DNA of 51,304 bases from Hyphomicrobiales bacterium (GCA_017305925.1 JAFKJW010000186.1:1-51304); one strand, 5' to 3'. Shown: positions 1 to 9,531, counted from the first letter of the stretch. Numbers and translations are program-made. The notes: generated from the letters alone by a model not told the origin.

Positions 1-1
1 G

Positions 2-724
2 AAGGGCTTCACCTTCGAGGAGGAGGTGGGCGGCGACCACAACAAATATGTCTGGATGAATGCCGCCTTCCCCATGGGCGTCAACATCAACCGCAGCCAC
101 AAGCTCTATGGCTGGGGCACGCAGATCCGCGGCGTCGAGAATGGCGGCACGGTGCTCAATCTGCCGGTGCACGCCTTCCCGACCGACGACGGGTCGATCG
201 CGATGAAATGCCCGACCGAAGTCGCCATCGACGACCGGCGCGAGGCGGAACTGGCAAAGCTCGGCCTGATGCCGATCCTGCACCGCAAGAACACCGACAT
301 CGCCGCCTTCATCGGCGCCCACTCGTTGCAGGACGACGAGACGCGCGCCGGCCGGCTGGTCGACCCCGACGCCCAGTCCAACGAACGGCTGAGCGCCAAC
401 CTGCCCTATCTGTTCCCCGTCTCGCGCTTCGCCCACTATTTGAAGGCGATCGCGCGCGACAAGATCGGCTCGTTCAAGGAACGGTCCGACATGCAGATCT
501 GGCTGACGGAGTGGATCAACCGCTACGTGCTGGCCAACCCCGCTTTCGCCGACGACAAGGCGCGGGCCCGGCGCCCGCTCGCCGCGGCGGAAGTGCAGGT
601 GGACAGCGTCGAAGGTCGTCCGGGCTACTACAATGCCCGCTTCTACCTGCGTCCCCACTACCAGCTTGAAGGCATCAACGCTTCGCTCCGGCTCGTGTCG
701 GAGCTGCCGTCCGTGAAGACCTGA
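2..724 (+). CDS. tssC: T6SS contractile sheath large subunit TssC (3' part; 5' end outside window)
   Basis: This is the C-terminal 240 residues of TssC (ImpC/VipB), which with TssB forms the contractile cytoplasmic sheath around the Hcp tube. The reading frame is open from the first full codon at base 2, so the start lies upstream. Family-typical stretches are FPMGVNINRSHKLYGWGTQI near the beginning of the visible part, GLMPILHRKNTDIAAFIGA in the middle, and the LPYLFPVSRFAHYLK and YNARFYLRPHYQLEG segments near the end. It ends 26 bases before hcp, and the genes downstream are the rest of the T6SS operon. tssB is expected just upstream but cannot be seen. The identification is secure; only the N-terminal part is missing. 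Confidence 0.96.
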   Translation, partial: KGFTFEEEVGGDHNKYVWMNAAFPMGVNINRSHKLYGWGTQIRGVENGGTVLNLPVHAFPTDDGSIAMKCPTEVAIDDRREAELAKLGLMPILHRKNTDIAAFIGAHSLQDDETRAGRLVDPDAQSNERLSANLPYLFPVSRFAHYLKAIARDKIGSFKERSDMQIWLTEWINRYVLANPAFADDKARARRPLAAAEVQVDSVEGRPGYYNARFYLRPHYQLEGINASLRLVSELPSVKT

Positions 725-750
725 CCCCCTGAGCAACATGGAGAGCGGAA

Positions 751-1197
751 ATGAAAATAGATGGCTTTCTGAAAGTTCCGGATATCAAGGGCCCCAGCGT
801 TCGCGACGGCCATGACGACGAGATCGAAATCCACGGAGTCGACTTCAAGATGGTCGCTCCCTACGATTCGAACTCGCTCTCCCGTCGCGGCCGCGTCGCG
901 CTCGGCCCGATCGTGTTCACCAAGCATGTCGACAAATCCTCGCCCTACCTCGCCCAGGCGCTTTTCGAGAACAAGGCGCTGGACGAGGTGAAGTTCTCGG
1001 CGCGGCGCACGATCGACGGAGAGACCAGCGACTATTTCGTGGTCACGCTCACTGACGCCTCGATCATGGAGTACGATTTCACCCAGGATCCGGCGCAGGA
1101 GGACCTGATCGAGGAGAAGGTGAGCTTCGCCTACAAGAAGATCAAGTTCGCATACGGCGACGACGAGTCAGAAATGGACGTTTATGTCGGCAAGTGA
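751..1197 (+). CDS. hcp: T6SS tube protein Hcp (TssD)
   Basis: A 148-residue Hcp-family protein, whose hexameric rings stack into the inner tube expelled by the sheath. It starts MKIDGFLKVPDIKG, has the family motif GPIVFTKHVDKSSPYL near residues 51-66, and ends in alternating beta strands (EEKVSFAYKKIKFAY), as expected of an Hcp barrel. A GGAG-containing ribosome site lies just before the ATG. It sits between tssC and tssE, and its last 14 bases overlap the tssE start, indicating coupled expression. Length is slightly under the usual ~160 residues. No C-terminal effector extension is visible, so this is a plain structural Hcp. Confidence 0.95.
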   Translation: MKIDGFLKVPDIKGPSVRDGHDDEIEIHGVDFKMVAPYDSNSLSRRGRVALGPIVFTKHVDKSSPYLAQALFENKALDEVKFSARRTIDGETSDYFVVTLTDASIMEYDFTQDPAQEDLIEEKVSFAYKKIKFAYGDDESEMDVYVGK

Positions 1198-1933
1198 GGC
1201 CCGGCCGAAACGCGGCATCCCGGAGGCGGGCGCCGGTTCCCGGGCGCGTCGCGAGGCGGTTCAACCTTCCCTGTGGGACCGCCTCGTCAACGACCTGCCC
1301 GGGCTGACCTCGGAAATAGACGGGCTGCGCCGTACCCTCGAGGAGGAACTCGGTGCGGAACGCGTGAGCGAGCTTCTGGCGGGCGGATCGCGGCTGGTGG
1401 AGACCCATGCGGCGCTGAGCCCCGACCAGAAGCGTCGCCTGCACAGGCTGGCGTTCCAGATCCAGAACCGCGGCGAGCTCGAAAGCCGCGGCATCGTCGT
1501 CTCGGGACGCGTCCTGCGCGAGGCGGTGCGGCGCGACATCGAGGCGCTCTTCAACACGGAGCGCTACGAGGCGGACATGCTGTTCTCGGACTTCGAGCTC
1601 GACCAGGGATCGGAACAGCCGCCCGAACTGGCGGATTTCCCGAACGTGCGCCGCAGCGTGGTCAATTACGGTGTGCCCTCCTTTTCGGGCCGGTCCGTCC
1701 GCGACTTCGACCGCGACACCCTGGCGCGCGAGGTCAAGGCGGTCCTCGCCACCTTCGAGCCCCGCCTCAAGGACAACGAGACGAAGGTGATCGTTTCACT
1801 GAACGACAAGACCGGCCTCCGCATCGACATCGACGCCATCCTGATCATGACGCCAACGCCGGAGCGGCTCAGGCTGCGCACGACCATCGACCTCGACAAC
1901 GGCCTCGCCCGGACGGAATTCGGAGAGGGCTGA
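1184..1933 (+). CDS. tssE: T6SS baseplate protein TssE (gp25-like)
   Basis: A 249-residue TssE, the gp25-like wedge protein of the T6SS baseplate that nucleates the sheath. The gp25 core is clear from about residue 108: AVRRDIEALFNTER, then SVVNYGVPSFSG near residues 160-171, and the terminal beta segment. The N-terminal motif SLWDRL (about residue 29) is also typical, but it is separated from the core by roughly 70 charged residues with coiled-coil character, so the protein is longer than the usual 140-170 residues. The ATG lies inside the end of hcp (14-base overlap) and the stop is two bases before tssF. The start is the first ATG in frame; a shorter true start cannot be excluded. Confidence 0.9.
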   Translation: MSASEARPKRGIPEAGAGSRARREAVQPSLWDRLVNDLPGLTSEIDGLRRTLEEELGAERVSELLAGGSRLVETHAALSPDQKRRLHRLAFQIQNRGELESRGIVVSGRVLREAVRRDIEALFNTERYEADMLFSDFELDQGSEQPPELADFPNVRRSVVNYGVPSFSGRSVRDFDRDTLAREVKAVLATFEPRLKDNETKVIVSLNDKTGLRIDIDAILIMTPTPERLRLRTTIDLDNGLARTEFGEG

Positions 1934-1935
1934 GC

Positions 1936-3810
1936 ATGGATCGGGTCTTCCTGGAATATTACGAGGAAGAACTCGCCCACATACGCGGCCTGGCAACCGA
2001 ATTCGCGCAGATGCATCCTGCCGTCGCGCGCAATCTGTCGCTCGACACCGTCCCCTGTCCCGACCCTTACGTCGAGCGGCTCCTCGACGGCGTGGCGTTT
2101 CTCGCCGCGCGCACCCGCCTCAAGGTCGATGCCGAGCGGTCGCGCTTCTCGCGCGCGGTGCTCGACGTGCTCTATCCCGATCTCGTCTCGCCGGCCCCGG
2201 CGGTCGGCATGGTGGTGCTGAAGCCCGGTCAGCAGATCCAGACCATGACGGAGGGCCATCTGGTGCGGCGCGGCACGCGCCTGGTGTCGAGCCTGCAACC
2301 CGGCCTTTCGACGCGCGCGACCTATACGACCGCGCAGGACGTCACGCTCTGGCCGGTCGAGATAAGCGGCGTGCAGTATTTCCAGGACCGCAGTGCGCTC
2401 TCCGCCGCCGGGCTGGCCGCCCCGCGCGGCGTGCGCGCCGAAGCGGGCTTGCGCCTGACCGTGGCGCGGGCGGGCAAGGGCGAGCTGGCCGAGCTCGCCC
2501 TCGACCGGCTTGACTTCCATTTTTCGGGCCGGGCCAAGGCGCCGCTCGCCTTCGATGCGATCTTCGGCGCCTGCGCCGCTGTCTGCGCGCGGCCCGCCGG
2601 GCGCGACGCGCGGCTGGAGCCGCTGCCGGCGCCGGAGATGGCCGGCGTTCTCGACACGGAGGCGCTGCTGCCGCGTACGCGTCCCACCTTCGAGGGCTAC
2701 CGGCTGCTGCGTGAATACTTCATGATGCCGGAGCGCTTCCACTATGTGCGCGTGGCGGGTCTTCTGCCGCTCGTCCGCAAGGCTGGCGCGGCGGTGGAGA
2801 TCGTCTTCCTCTTCCGCCGCCCTGCGCCGGAGCTGGCCGACCTCGCACCAGCCGACCTCGACCTGTTCGCCACGCCGATCGTCAATCTCTTCGAGCGCGA
2901 GTGCAACGTCATCGAGCTGGACGGGCGCAGGACGCGGCAGATCGTCCATGCCGACCGCACGCGGGCGCGTGACTTCGAGGTGTTCCGCGTCACCCGCGTC
3001 GAGGACGCCGACACGGACGGGCCCGAGGCGGAGATACCGGCGCTGTTCAGCCTCGGGCAGAACCGCGGCAGTGGCTGGGTCTATTCCGTGGAGCGGAGGC
3101 CCCGCCGCCCCGCCGAGGACGAGCGGCGCCAGGGCATGACCCGGACCTCCTACACGGGAGACGACGTCTTCCTCGCCATCTCCCGGCCGGCCGGCGGTTC
3201 CGTCGCGCGGCCGCTGAAGCGCGTCGACATCGTGGCGCTCTGCACAAACCGTGACCTTCCCGTGCTGGACGACACGCCGACCCTGACGCTGGAGGCCGGC
3301 GATCCGGTGGAATCGGTCAGGCTGCTGGGCGCGCTGAGACCGCCGCAACCCGCCATACCGGCCGCACTTCCCGCCGGCGCGGACGGCGAGTCGCGCGCCG
3401 ACGATCTCGCATGGCGGCTCGTCGCGCAGCTTTCGCTGAATTTCCTCAGCCTCGCCGAGGAGGGGCGCGGCATCGACCCGCTGCATGCCTTGCTCGACCT
3501 CTACGCCGATCGGGGCGATCCGGTCCTGGCGCGGCATGTCCGGTCGATCGTGCGCATCGAGTCCAAGCCGCTGATCGAAAGGCTGGCGATGGGCGGGCCG
3601 ATGTGTTTCGGCCGCGGCATCGACGTGACGCTGCATGTCGACCAGTCGGTGCTGGCCGGCCAGAGCACGCTTCTTCTGTCGGGCCTGCTCTCGCGGCTGT
3701 TCGCCCGTCACGCCAGCATAAACGGCTTCGTGCGCACGCGCACCCGCCTGCTGCAGAGACAGGAGGAAGTGCCATGGCCGATCGCGCCCGGCAATCGCTA
3801 CCTGATCTAG
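1936..3810 (+). CDS. tssF: T6SS baseplate protein TssF (ImpG/VasA)
   Basis: A 624-residue TssF, which with TssG and TssE builds the baseplate wedge. The N-terminus MDRVFLEYYEEELAHIRGLA and the following EFAQMHPAVARNLSLD are the family signature; other typical stretches are PYVERLLDGVAFLAARTR (around 40-60) and the C-terminal GRGIDVTLHVDQSVLAGQST followed by LFARHASINGFVRTR. The ATG at 1936 lies two bases after the tssE stop; the frame stays open further upstream, but that extension only shadows tssE. The last 37 bases overlap tssG. Length matches the family, and no damage is seen. Confidence 0.95.
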   Translation: MDRVFLEYYEEELAHIRGLATEFAQMHPAVARNLSLDTVPCPDPYVERLLDGVAFLAARTRLKVDAERSRFSRAVLDVLYPDLVSPAPAVGMVVLKPGQQIQTMTEGHLVRRGTRLVSSLQPGLSTRATYTTAQDVTLWPVEISGVQYFQDRSALSAAGLAAPRGVRAEAGLRLTVARAGKGELAELALDRLDFHFSGRAKAPLAFDAIFGACAAVCARPAGRDARLEPLPAPEMAGVLDTEALLPRTRPTFEGYRLLREYFMMPERFHYVRVAGLLPLVRKAGAAVEIVFLFRRPAPELADLAPADLDLFATPIVNLFERECNVIELDGRRTRQIVHADRTRARDFEVFRVTRVEDADTDGPEAEIPALFSLGQNRGSGWVYSVERRPRRPAEDERRQGMTRTSYTGDDVFLAISRPAGGSVARPLKRVDIVALCTNRDLPVLDDTPTLTLEAGDPVESVRLLGALRPPQPAIPAALPAGADGESRADDLAWRLVAQLSLNFLSLAEEGRGIDPLHALLDLYADRGDPVLARHVRSIVRIESKPLIERLAMGGPMCFGRGIDVTLHVDQSVLAGQSTLLLSGLLSRLFARHASINGFVRTRTRLLQRQEEVPWPIAPGNRYLI

Positions 3811-4877
3811 GCGAGGGAGGAGCCGCCCTTCAGGCCGCGCCGCGGCAGCAGGCGCACCCGCCGGACGGCGGGGCGCTTTCGGCGGTCTATGATTTCTTCG
3901 AGCTGTTGCGGCGTCTGGAACGCAGGGGCGGGCTTTTCGGTCATGCCGGCCGTCCGGACCGCGAACCGGCGCGGCTCGGCCAGCATGTGCGGCTAAGCTT
4001 TGCCACGCAGGACGTGGTGGATTTCGACGATGCCGAGGGCAACGCGCCCGCCCGCGTCACCGTCGCCAATCTCGGCTTGCTCGGGCCGGAAGGGCCGATG
4101 CCGCTGCATCTCACGCGCTGGGTGCTCGACCGCCTGTCGCAGCGCTGGTTCGCCGGTGCGGATGCCAGGCAGACCAGCGACACGACCTTCGTCGATTTCG
4201 TGAACATCCTCCAGCATCGGCTGATCGCGTTGTTCTACCGGGCCTGGGCCGACGCGACGCCGGCCGTCCAGGTGGAGCGCTCAGCCGGAGGTCGCGTGCG
4301 CGAGATGCTGGAGGCGATGGCCGGCATCGGCCTGCCCGGCACGCAGGCGGCCGACCTCGACGCGGCGAAGCTGCGCCAGGCCGCCTCGCTGGCGAGCCAG
4401 GTGGGCGGGCCGGAGCGGCTGACGCTCTTCCTGGCCGACGCCTTCAGGGTTCCGGTGAAGCTCAAGGAGTTCGTCGCCGCCTGGCTGCCCGTGCCGGCGC
4501 ATCTGCAGACGCGGCTCGGCGGCGAGCATGCCGCGCTCGGCCGGAGCGCCACGATCGGCCCGCGCAGCTTCACCCGGCAAAGCCGCATCGAGGTGGAGAT
4601 CGGCCCGCTCGGCTACGAGGATTTCATGAACTTTCTACCCGGCGGCAAGCGGCTGGCGCTGATGAAGCAGGCGATCCGCGACCTGATCGGCGAGGTGCTC
4701 GACGTCGACCTGCGGGTCGTCCTCGCCGAGAAGGCGGTTCCGCCGCCGGTGATCGGCACGGTGCAGCTCGGCCGCAACGCCTGGCTTGCGCGTCCCGCGG
4801 AATCCGGCGATGCTGGCGACATGCGCATGCGCACGGTCGTCGGATGGCGGCCAGAGCCGTCGGAAGTGATGGCATGA
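3774..4877 (+). CDS. tssG: T6SS baseplate protein TssG (ImpH/VasB)
   Basis: A 367-residue TssG, the baseplate partner of TssF. Recognisable features are YDFFELLRRLERR near residues 40-52, the LGLLGPEGPMPLHLTRWVLD stretch, the FVDFVNILQHRLIALFYRAW segment, and the C-terminal FLPGGKRLALMKQAIRDLIG. I chose the ATG at 3774, inside the end of tssF, because a strong AGGAGG ribosome site lies about 8 bases upstream and the protein begins close to where family members do. The stop overlaps the next ATG as ATGA (4874-4877), consistent with translational coupling to the FHA gene. Confidence 0.94.
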   Translation: MADRARQSLPDLGEGGAALQAAPRQQAHPPDGGALSAVYDFFELLRRLERRGGLFGHAGRPDREPARLGQHVRLSFATQDVVDFDDAEGNAPARVTVANLGLLGPEGPMPLHLTRWVLDRLSQRWFAGADARQTSDTTFVDFVNILQHRLIALFYRAWADATPAVQVERSAGGRVREMLEAMAGIGLPGTQAADLDAAKLRQAASLASQVGGPERLTLFLADAFRVPVKLKEFVAAWLPVPAHLQTRLGGEHAALGRSATIGPRSFTRQSRIEVEIGPLGYEDFMNFLPGGKRLALMKQAIRDLIGEVLDVDLRVVLAEKAVPPPVIGTVQLGRNAWLARPAESGDAGDMRMRTVVGWRPEPSEVMA

Positions 4878-6373
4878 CGTTGCTTTTGACCATAGAGCAG
4901 GGACCGCGCCCCCAGGCGGTCCGGCAAAAGAGGCTGGAGAGCGGCGAACTGGTAATCGGCCGCGGGGCGGACGCCGGCTGGCAGATCGACGATCCCGACA
5001 TGTTCGTCTCGCGGGCGCATTGCCGCATCGGCAGGCGCCCCGACGGCTATGTGGTGACGGACATGTCGAGCAGCGGCCTCTTCATAGACGACGCCGCCGC
5101 GCCGCTCGGCCAGGGCAATTCGGCCGTGCTCGAGGACGGCATGCGCCTGCGCCTCGGTGACTATGTGGTCGGCGTCGATCTGTCGGACGACGCGCCGGAG
5201 CGGAGCGAACCCTTCCGGCCTGCCGCCGACGCCTTTGTGCAAAGTCCGCCGGCCCGGCCCGCTGCGCCCTCTGCAAGCGGCGGCTTTGCCGGGGTCGGCA
5301 GCGACGATTTCTTCTCGGCCCGGACCGAGGAGGAGCCGCGTGCGCCGCGGCCCGCAAGCCTGCCCGACCCGTTCGAGAAGCCGGTGCCGGGCGCATTCAG
5401 CCGGGCCTCCGAACCGCTTTCGCAGGCCTTCGACGATCCGTTCAGCCTCGATCCCGTGTCCGGGTCGCCGGAAGGGCAGACGCCGCCGCCGTCCCCGGCG
5501 GGCGGGGATCCCTTCGACTTCTCCGGCTTCGCCCCTGACGCATCCGACGCGGCCGGCGGGCAGTCCGATTCAGCGTCGCCGGCCTTCGGCGATTTCGGCT
5601 TCGAGCCGGCGCCCGTGCCCAATGTGGCGAAACCTTCTCCCGCGGCACTTTATCTGCGAGGCGAGGATCCGGCACGGGAAACGCTGGGCAATCCGCCTGC
5701 CGCGGCGCCTGGCGAGGCTAGGATGCCTCCCGCCGCAGCGTTCGATGCGCCCGCGCCGCGCGCCGTGGGGCCCGCGCCCGCGGCGGAACGGGAGGCTTCT
5801 TCCGATCTCGCCTTGCGTGCCGCCTTCCTGCGCGGCATGGGCGTGGCGGAGGCTGGCGTGCCCGGCATGGACCCGGTCGCGGAGATGGAGCGGCTCGGCC
5901 GCGAATACCGCCTGATGATGGACGGGCTGATGCAGCTCCTGCGCAAGCGCGCCGAGGAGAAGGGCAACGCCCGCGTCGCCCAGACCGTGGTGGGCATGTC
6001 CGAGGTCAATCCGCTGAAGTTCCTGCCGACCGTCGACGACGCGATCGTGATGATCCTGTCCGGGCGCAGTGCCGGCTTCCTCAACGGCGAAGCGGCGATA
6101 AAGGACAGCGTCCGCGACCTCGCCCATCATCATGTGCGGGCATGGCGCGGCGTGCAGGCCGCCTTGCGCCGCATGATCGACCGTTTCGACCCCGCCGCCA
6201 TCGAGGCCGAGCTGAAGGCTGGTTCCTCGATCGGCGGAATGCTGCCGGGAAGCCGCGGCGCCCGGCTGTGGGAGCTTTACTGCAAGCGCCACAAGGAGAT
6301 CGCCCAGAGCGTGGAGACGCGTTTCCTGGGCGAGGTGGGCGCGGATTTTCGCGATGCCTACGAGGAGGGATGA
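4874..6373 (+). CDS. tagH: T6SS-associated FHA-domain protein TagH (ImpI/VasC type), copy 1
   Basis: A 499-residue protein with an N-terminal FHA domain (about residues 1-105; VIGRGADAG, then SRAHCRI), a long Pro/Ala/Ser-rich linker (about 115-310) that looks disordered, and the conserved C-terminal TagH domain (about 320-499, with EVNPLKFLPTVDDAIVMIL). FHA domains bind phosphothreonine; in other T6SSs such proteins link threonine phosphorylation to assembly. The usual Asn of the SSNG loop is Ser here (SSSG), which could weaken phosphopeptide binding. No PpkA kinase or PppA phosphatase gene is visible in this window. The start overlaps the tssG stop. A second, shorter FHA paralogue lies at 21629-22636. 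Confidence 0.9.
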   Translation: MTLLLTIEQGPRPQAVRQKRLESGELVIGRGADAGWQIDDPDMFVSRAHCRIGRRPDGYVVTDMSSSGLFIDDAAAPLGQGNSAVLEDGMRLRLGDYVVGVDLSDDAPERSEPFRPAADAFVQSPPARPAAPSASGGFAGVGSDDFFSARTEEEPRAPRPASLPDPFEKPVPGAFSRASEPLSQAFDDPFSLDPVSGSPEGQTPPPSPAGGDPFDFSGFAPDASDAAGGQSDSASPAFGDFGFEPAPVPNVAKPSPAALYLRGEDPARETLGNPPAAAPGEARMPPAAAFDAPAPRAVGPAPAAEREASSDLALRAAFLRGMGVAEAGVPGMDPVAEMERLGREYRLMMDGLMQLLRKRAEEKGNARVAQTVVGMSEVNPLKFLPTVDDAIVMILSGRSAGFLNGEAAIKDSVRDLAHHHVRAWRGVQAALRRMIDRFDPAAIEAELKAGSSIGGMLPGSRGARLWELYCKRHKEIAQSVETRFLGEVGADFRDAYEEG

Positions 6374-6378
6374 CTGCC

Positions 6379-6828
6379 ATGAACAGACGTGAAATGCTTA
6401 TCGCATTGGGCGCGACGGGGCTCGTCGCTTCCTGCCAGAGCGGGCCACCCAAGCCGTCCAAAGTCACCGTCAACGTGGCCGGCGGGGTCGGGATGAACCC
6501 CGGGCCTGGCGGCGGCGACAGGCCGGTGACGGTGCTCGTCATGCGCCTGAAAAGCACCGGAAAGTTCAATTCGGCCGATTATTTCGCGTTGCAGGGCGAC
6601 GCCGGCGGCACGCTGGGCGGCGATCTCCTCGGCACCGACCAGATCGCGGTCGGCCCCGGCAAGACCGCGTCGAAGACCATCACGGTGGAGCCCGAGGCCG
6701 CCGCGCTCGGCTTCGTCGCGCTGATCCGCGAGCCCGGCGGAAGAAGCTGGCGCGCCACGAAGTCGGTCTCATCGGGATCACAATTCACTGTCAACGTGAA
6801 ACTGGGCAAGGGCGGCATGTCCGTGTGA
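6379..6828 (+). CDS. tssJ: T6SS outer-membrane lipoprotein TssJ (VasD/SciN)
   Basis: A 149-residue lipoprotein that anchors the TssL-TssM membrane complex to the outer membrane. The N-terminus MNRREMLIALGATGLVASC is a short signal peptide with a lipobox (LVAS-C) and the acylated Cys at residue 19. The rest is a small beta sandwich with the typical VTVLVMRLKSTGKFNSADYF stretch and the KTITVEPEAAALGFVALIRE segment. The reading frame opens well upstream, but the ATG at 6379, five bases after tagH, is the only start giving a signal peptide. It is followed 31 bases later by tssK. Confidence 0.92.
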   Translation: MNRREMLIALGATGLVASCQSGPPKPSKVTVNVAGGVGMNPGPGGGDRPVTVLVMRLKSTGKFNSADYFALQGDAGGTLGGDLLGTDQIAVGPGKTASKTITVEPEAAALGFVALIREPGGRSWRATKSVSSGSQFTVNVKLGKGGMSV

Positions 6829-6859
6829 CGGCCGTCCAAGGGTGCGAGGCGAGACCGGC

Positions 6860-8194
6860 ATGAGCGATGCCAACCGGGTGCTGTGGTCCGAGGGGCTTTT
6901 CCTGCGGACCCAGCATTTCCAGCAGCAGGACCGGTTCCTGGAGACGACGGTGCGCGGCGCGCTGCAGGCGGGCCAGCTGCACACGTTCGGCTTCAGCGCG
7001 CTGACGCTGGACCCCTCCCTGCTCGAGGCGGGGCAGGTCGCGGTGGTCTCGGCCAGAGGCATCTTTCCCGACGGCACGTCCTTCTCCATCCCCGAGACGA
7101 TGGATCCGCCGCAGCCGCTTGCCGTGACCGCGGAGACGGGTCCCGGCGCCGTGCTCCTCGCTCTGCCGCTCGAGCCGGCGGGCGGCGTCGGCTTCGACCC
7201 CGCCCATGCTGAGCCGGGCGGGGCGCGCTATCGCGGCAGGATCGTGACCGTGCGCGATGCCGTCCAGGGCGGCGCCGACCCCGAGGAGATCGAGATCGCG
7301 CGGCCGCAGGCCGTCTTCCTCGCGCCCGGCAAGCCGGTCGGCGGCTACACGGCGCTGCCGGTCTCCGAGCTGACCGGATTGCGGGCCGACGGGGGCGTGG
7401 CGCTCAACGACGCCTTCCTGCCGCCCTCCCTCAACATCGGCGCGGTCGCCTGGTATCGGCGGCTGCTCCAGGAGGTCGTGACCGGCCTCGAACAGATCGC
7501 CGAGGCGCATGGCCGCATGGTGCTGGGCGGCCCCGGCCGCAGCGTCGAGGACCTCTTGATGCTGCAACTCGCCAACGCCGCGCGGCCGCGCCTGGCGCAT
7601 GTCCTGTCGCAGGATGTGTACCATCCGGCGGATGTCTTCATGGAGCTGGCGGGCCTCGCCGGATCGATGGCCACCTACGGGTCGAGCTCGCGCAAGCTCG
7701 CCGATCTTCCCGCCTACGACCACATGGCGCCCGGCCCCGCCTATATGGCGCTGGCGGACGCGTTGCGCTCGCTGATCCTCAGCCTGCGCTACGTCGAGCC
7801 GAAGTCGCGTGCGCTCCCGGTGATGCGGCACTCGACCAATGTCTGGAAGGTGCGCGTCGACAACCCGAAGCTTCTCACCCAGAGCCGCATCGTCATCCGG
7901 GTCGGCTCGGAACTGTCAGACGACGCGCTGCGCAAGATCTTCGTGAACCAGGTGACGGTGGGCGCGGCGAACGAGTTCGAGGGGCTGTGGAAGTCCCGCC
8001 TGCCGGGCATCCCGCTGAAGCCGCTTCATTCGCAGCCCCGCGAGATCCCCTATGACGGCGACCGGCTCTGCCTGGAGCTCGACCAGAAGAGCGAGCACTG
8101 GGCCTCGCTGCTCGACGCGCCGGGCTTCGTGATCGGCGTGTCGGGCGTGCTGCCGAGCGAGCCGCAGGTCGATTGCTATTCGGTGAACAGGTGA
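6860..8194 (+). CDS. tssK: T6SS baseplate-membrane connector TssK (ImpJ/VasE)
   Basis: A 444-residue TssK, the trimeric protein that connects the baseplate to the TssL-TssM membrane complex. The N-terminus is diagnostic (NRVLWSEGLFLRTQHFQQQD), and the C-terminal half contains LPAYDHMAPGPAYMALADAL and the terminal CLELDQKSEHWASLLD. A GTG at 6842 would add six residues, but the ATG at 6860 puts the conserved start where the family has it. It is followed four bases later by tssL. Length is normal and no damage is seen. Confidence 0.94.
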   Translation: MSDANRVLWSEGLFLRTQHFQQQDRFLETTVRGALQAGQLHTFGFSALTLDPSLLEAGQVAVVSARGIFPDGTSFSIPETMDPPQPLAVTAETGPGAVLLALPLEPAGGVGFDPAHAEPGGARYRGRIVTVRDAVQGGADPEEIEIARPQAVFLAPGKPVGGYTALPVSELTGLRADGGVALNDAFLPPSLNIGAVAWYRRLLQEVVTGLEQIAEAHGRMVLGGPGRSVEDLLMLQLANAARPRLAHVLSQDVYHPADVFMELAGLAGSMATYGSSSRKLADLPAYDHMAPGPAYMALADALRSLILSLRYVEPKSRALPVMRHSTNVWKVRVDNPKLLTQSRIVIRVGSELSDDALRKIFVNQVTVGAANEFEGLWKSRLPGIPLKPLHSQPREIPYDGDRLCLELDQKSEHWASLLDAPGFVIGVSGVLPSEPQVDCYSVNR

Positions 8195-8198
8195 TCCG

Positions 8199-9530
8199 AT
8201 GAGCCGCGACGATCCATTCGGCCTGTCGGAGGATCGCGAGCGGACCCGCATCCGGCTGGTCGGCTCTCCGGGGCCGCAGGCGCGGATGCCCCAGCCGGTA
8301 ATGCCCGCAGGTCCGCCCGTCAGGCGTGCGCGCGCCAATCCGAACGTCCTCGTCAATGCCTTCTCGGCGCTTCTGGAGTTCGCGCCCGAGCTCGAAAGCG
8401 CGCTGCCCCCGGACAATCCCGAGAACCTGCGGACGCGCCTTCTGGACGGCCTCGTCAGGGCGCGCGACTCCGCCGTTGCGGCCGGCGCCTCGCTGGAGCG
8501 TGCCGACCAGGCGGCGTGGGCCGTGGCGGCGCTGCTCGACGACCTCGCGCTCAACACGCCGTGGGGCGGCGCCAGCGTATGGCCGCGCCAGCCTTTGGTC
8601 GTCATGCTGCGCGGCGACGTCGATTCGGGCACGCAGTTCTTCGAGCGGCTCGACGAACTGGAGCGGCATCCGAACCGCGACCGCGACATGCTGGAGCTGC
8701 TCTATCACTGCCTGGCGCTGGGCTTCCGCGGAAAATATCGCGTTCCGGGCCGGGCGGGCGACCGCTCGCTCAACGCGGTGCGGGTCTCGGCCGCCCGCTT
8801 CCTGCGCGATCCGGATGCGGAGGGCGCGCCGCTTTCGCCGAACTGGAAGGGCATCGTCGCCTCCGACGAGCCGCAGCGCTTCATCGTGCCGATCTGGGTG
8901 ATGGGCGCAGCCGCGGTGGTGGCCGCGACCGCCGCCTATGTCGGGTTTTCAGCCTCGCTGAGCAGCCATGCGGAGCAACTGGCGACACTGGTTCGGGCGC
9001 TGCCGCCGCCGAACCGCGCCGATCTCGTGCGCGCGTCCCCGAAGACCGAGGCTCCGCCGGTGGAGACGGTGGACATCGCGCTCCTGCCGGAATTCACCAA
9101 GGCGGCGCCCGATGCGTTGAAGAACATGCTGCACGGCACCGAGAGCGTGTCGCTCGCCAAGCTGGTGATCCAGGGTTCGAAGCCGGAGCTTTTCCAGTCC
9201 TCGCGGGCGACGCTGACCGACGGCTACGAGCCGCTGGTCGCCGCCATCGCCAAGGTGATCGTGGAGAACCAGGAGATCATCGGCAACATCACGGTGATCG
9301 GCCATACCGACAACGTGCCGTTGCAGAAGACCAACCCGCTGCAAAGCAACCAGCGCCTGTCAGAGGCGCGCGCCGCCACGATCGCGGACATGCTGGTGCA
9401 GGACGGCGTCCCGCAGGCGCGGGTGAAATCATTGGGGAAGGCCGCTACCGAGCCGGTGGCCGACAACAAGACGCGCGAGGGCAAGGCGCTCAACCGCCGC
9501 ATCGAGGTGCTGGTCCAGAAGAGGCTCTGA
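8199..9530 (+). CDS. tssL: T6SS inner-membrane protein TssL with C-terminal OmpA-like domain
   Basis: A 443-residue 'evolved' TssL. Residues about 45-215 are the cytoplasmic DotU/IcmH-like hook domain (NPNVLVNAFSALLEFAPELE, then DMLELLYHCLALGFRGKYR). One transmembrane helix follows at about 227-250. The periplasmic part ends in an OmpA-like peptidoglycan-binding domain from about residue 320, with VIGHTDNVPL and NQRLSEARAATIADML, and the terminal NRRIEVLV. TssL forms the membrane complex with TssM and TssJ; the OmpA fusion supplies peptidoglycan anchoring that other systems obtain from TagL. The stop is one base before the tssM ATG. Confidence 0.94.
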   Translation: MSRDDPFGLSEDRERTRIRLVGSPGPQARMPQPVMPAGPPVRRARANPNVLVNAFSALLEFAPELESALPPDNPENLRTRLLDGLVRARDSAVAAGASLERADQAAWAVAALLDDLALNTPWGGASVWPRQPLVVMLRGDVDSGTQFFERLDELERHPNRDRDMLELLYHCLALGFRGKYRVPGRAGDRSLNAVRVSAARFLRDPDAEGAPLSPNWKGIVASDEPQRFIVPIWVMGAAAVVAATAAYVGFSASLSSHAEQLATLVRALPPPNRADLVRASPKTEAPPVETVDIALLPEFTKAAPDALKNMLHGTESVSLAKLVIQGSKPELFQSSRATLTDGYEPLVAAIAKVIVENQEIIGNITVIGHTDNVPLQKTNPLQSNQRLSEARAATIADMLVQDGVPQARVKSLGKAATEPVADNKTREGKALNRRIEVLVQKRL

Positions 9531-9531
9531 G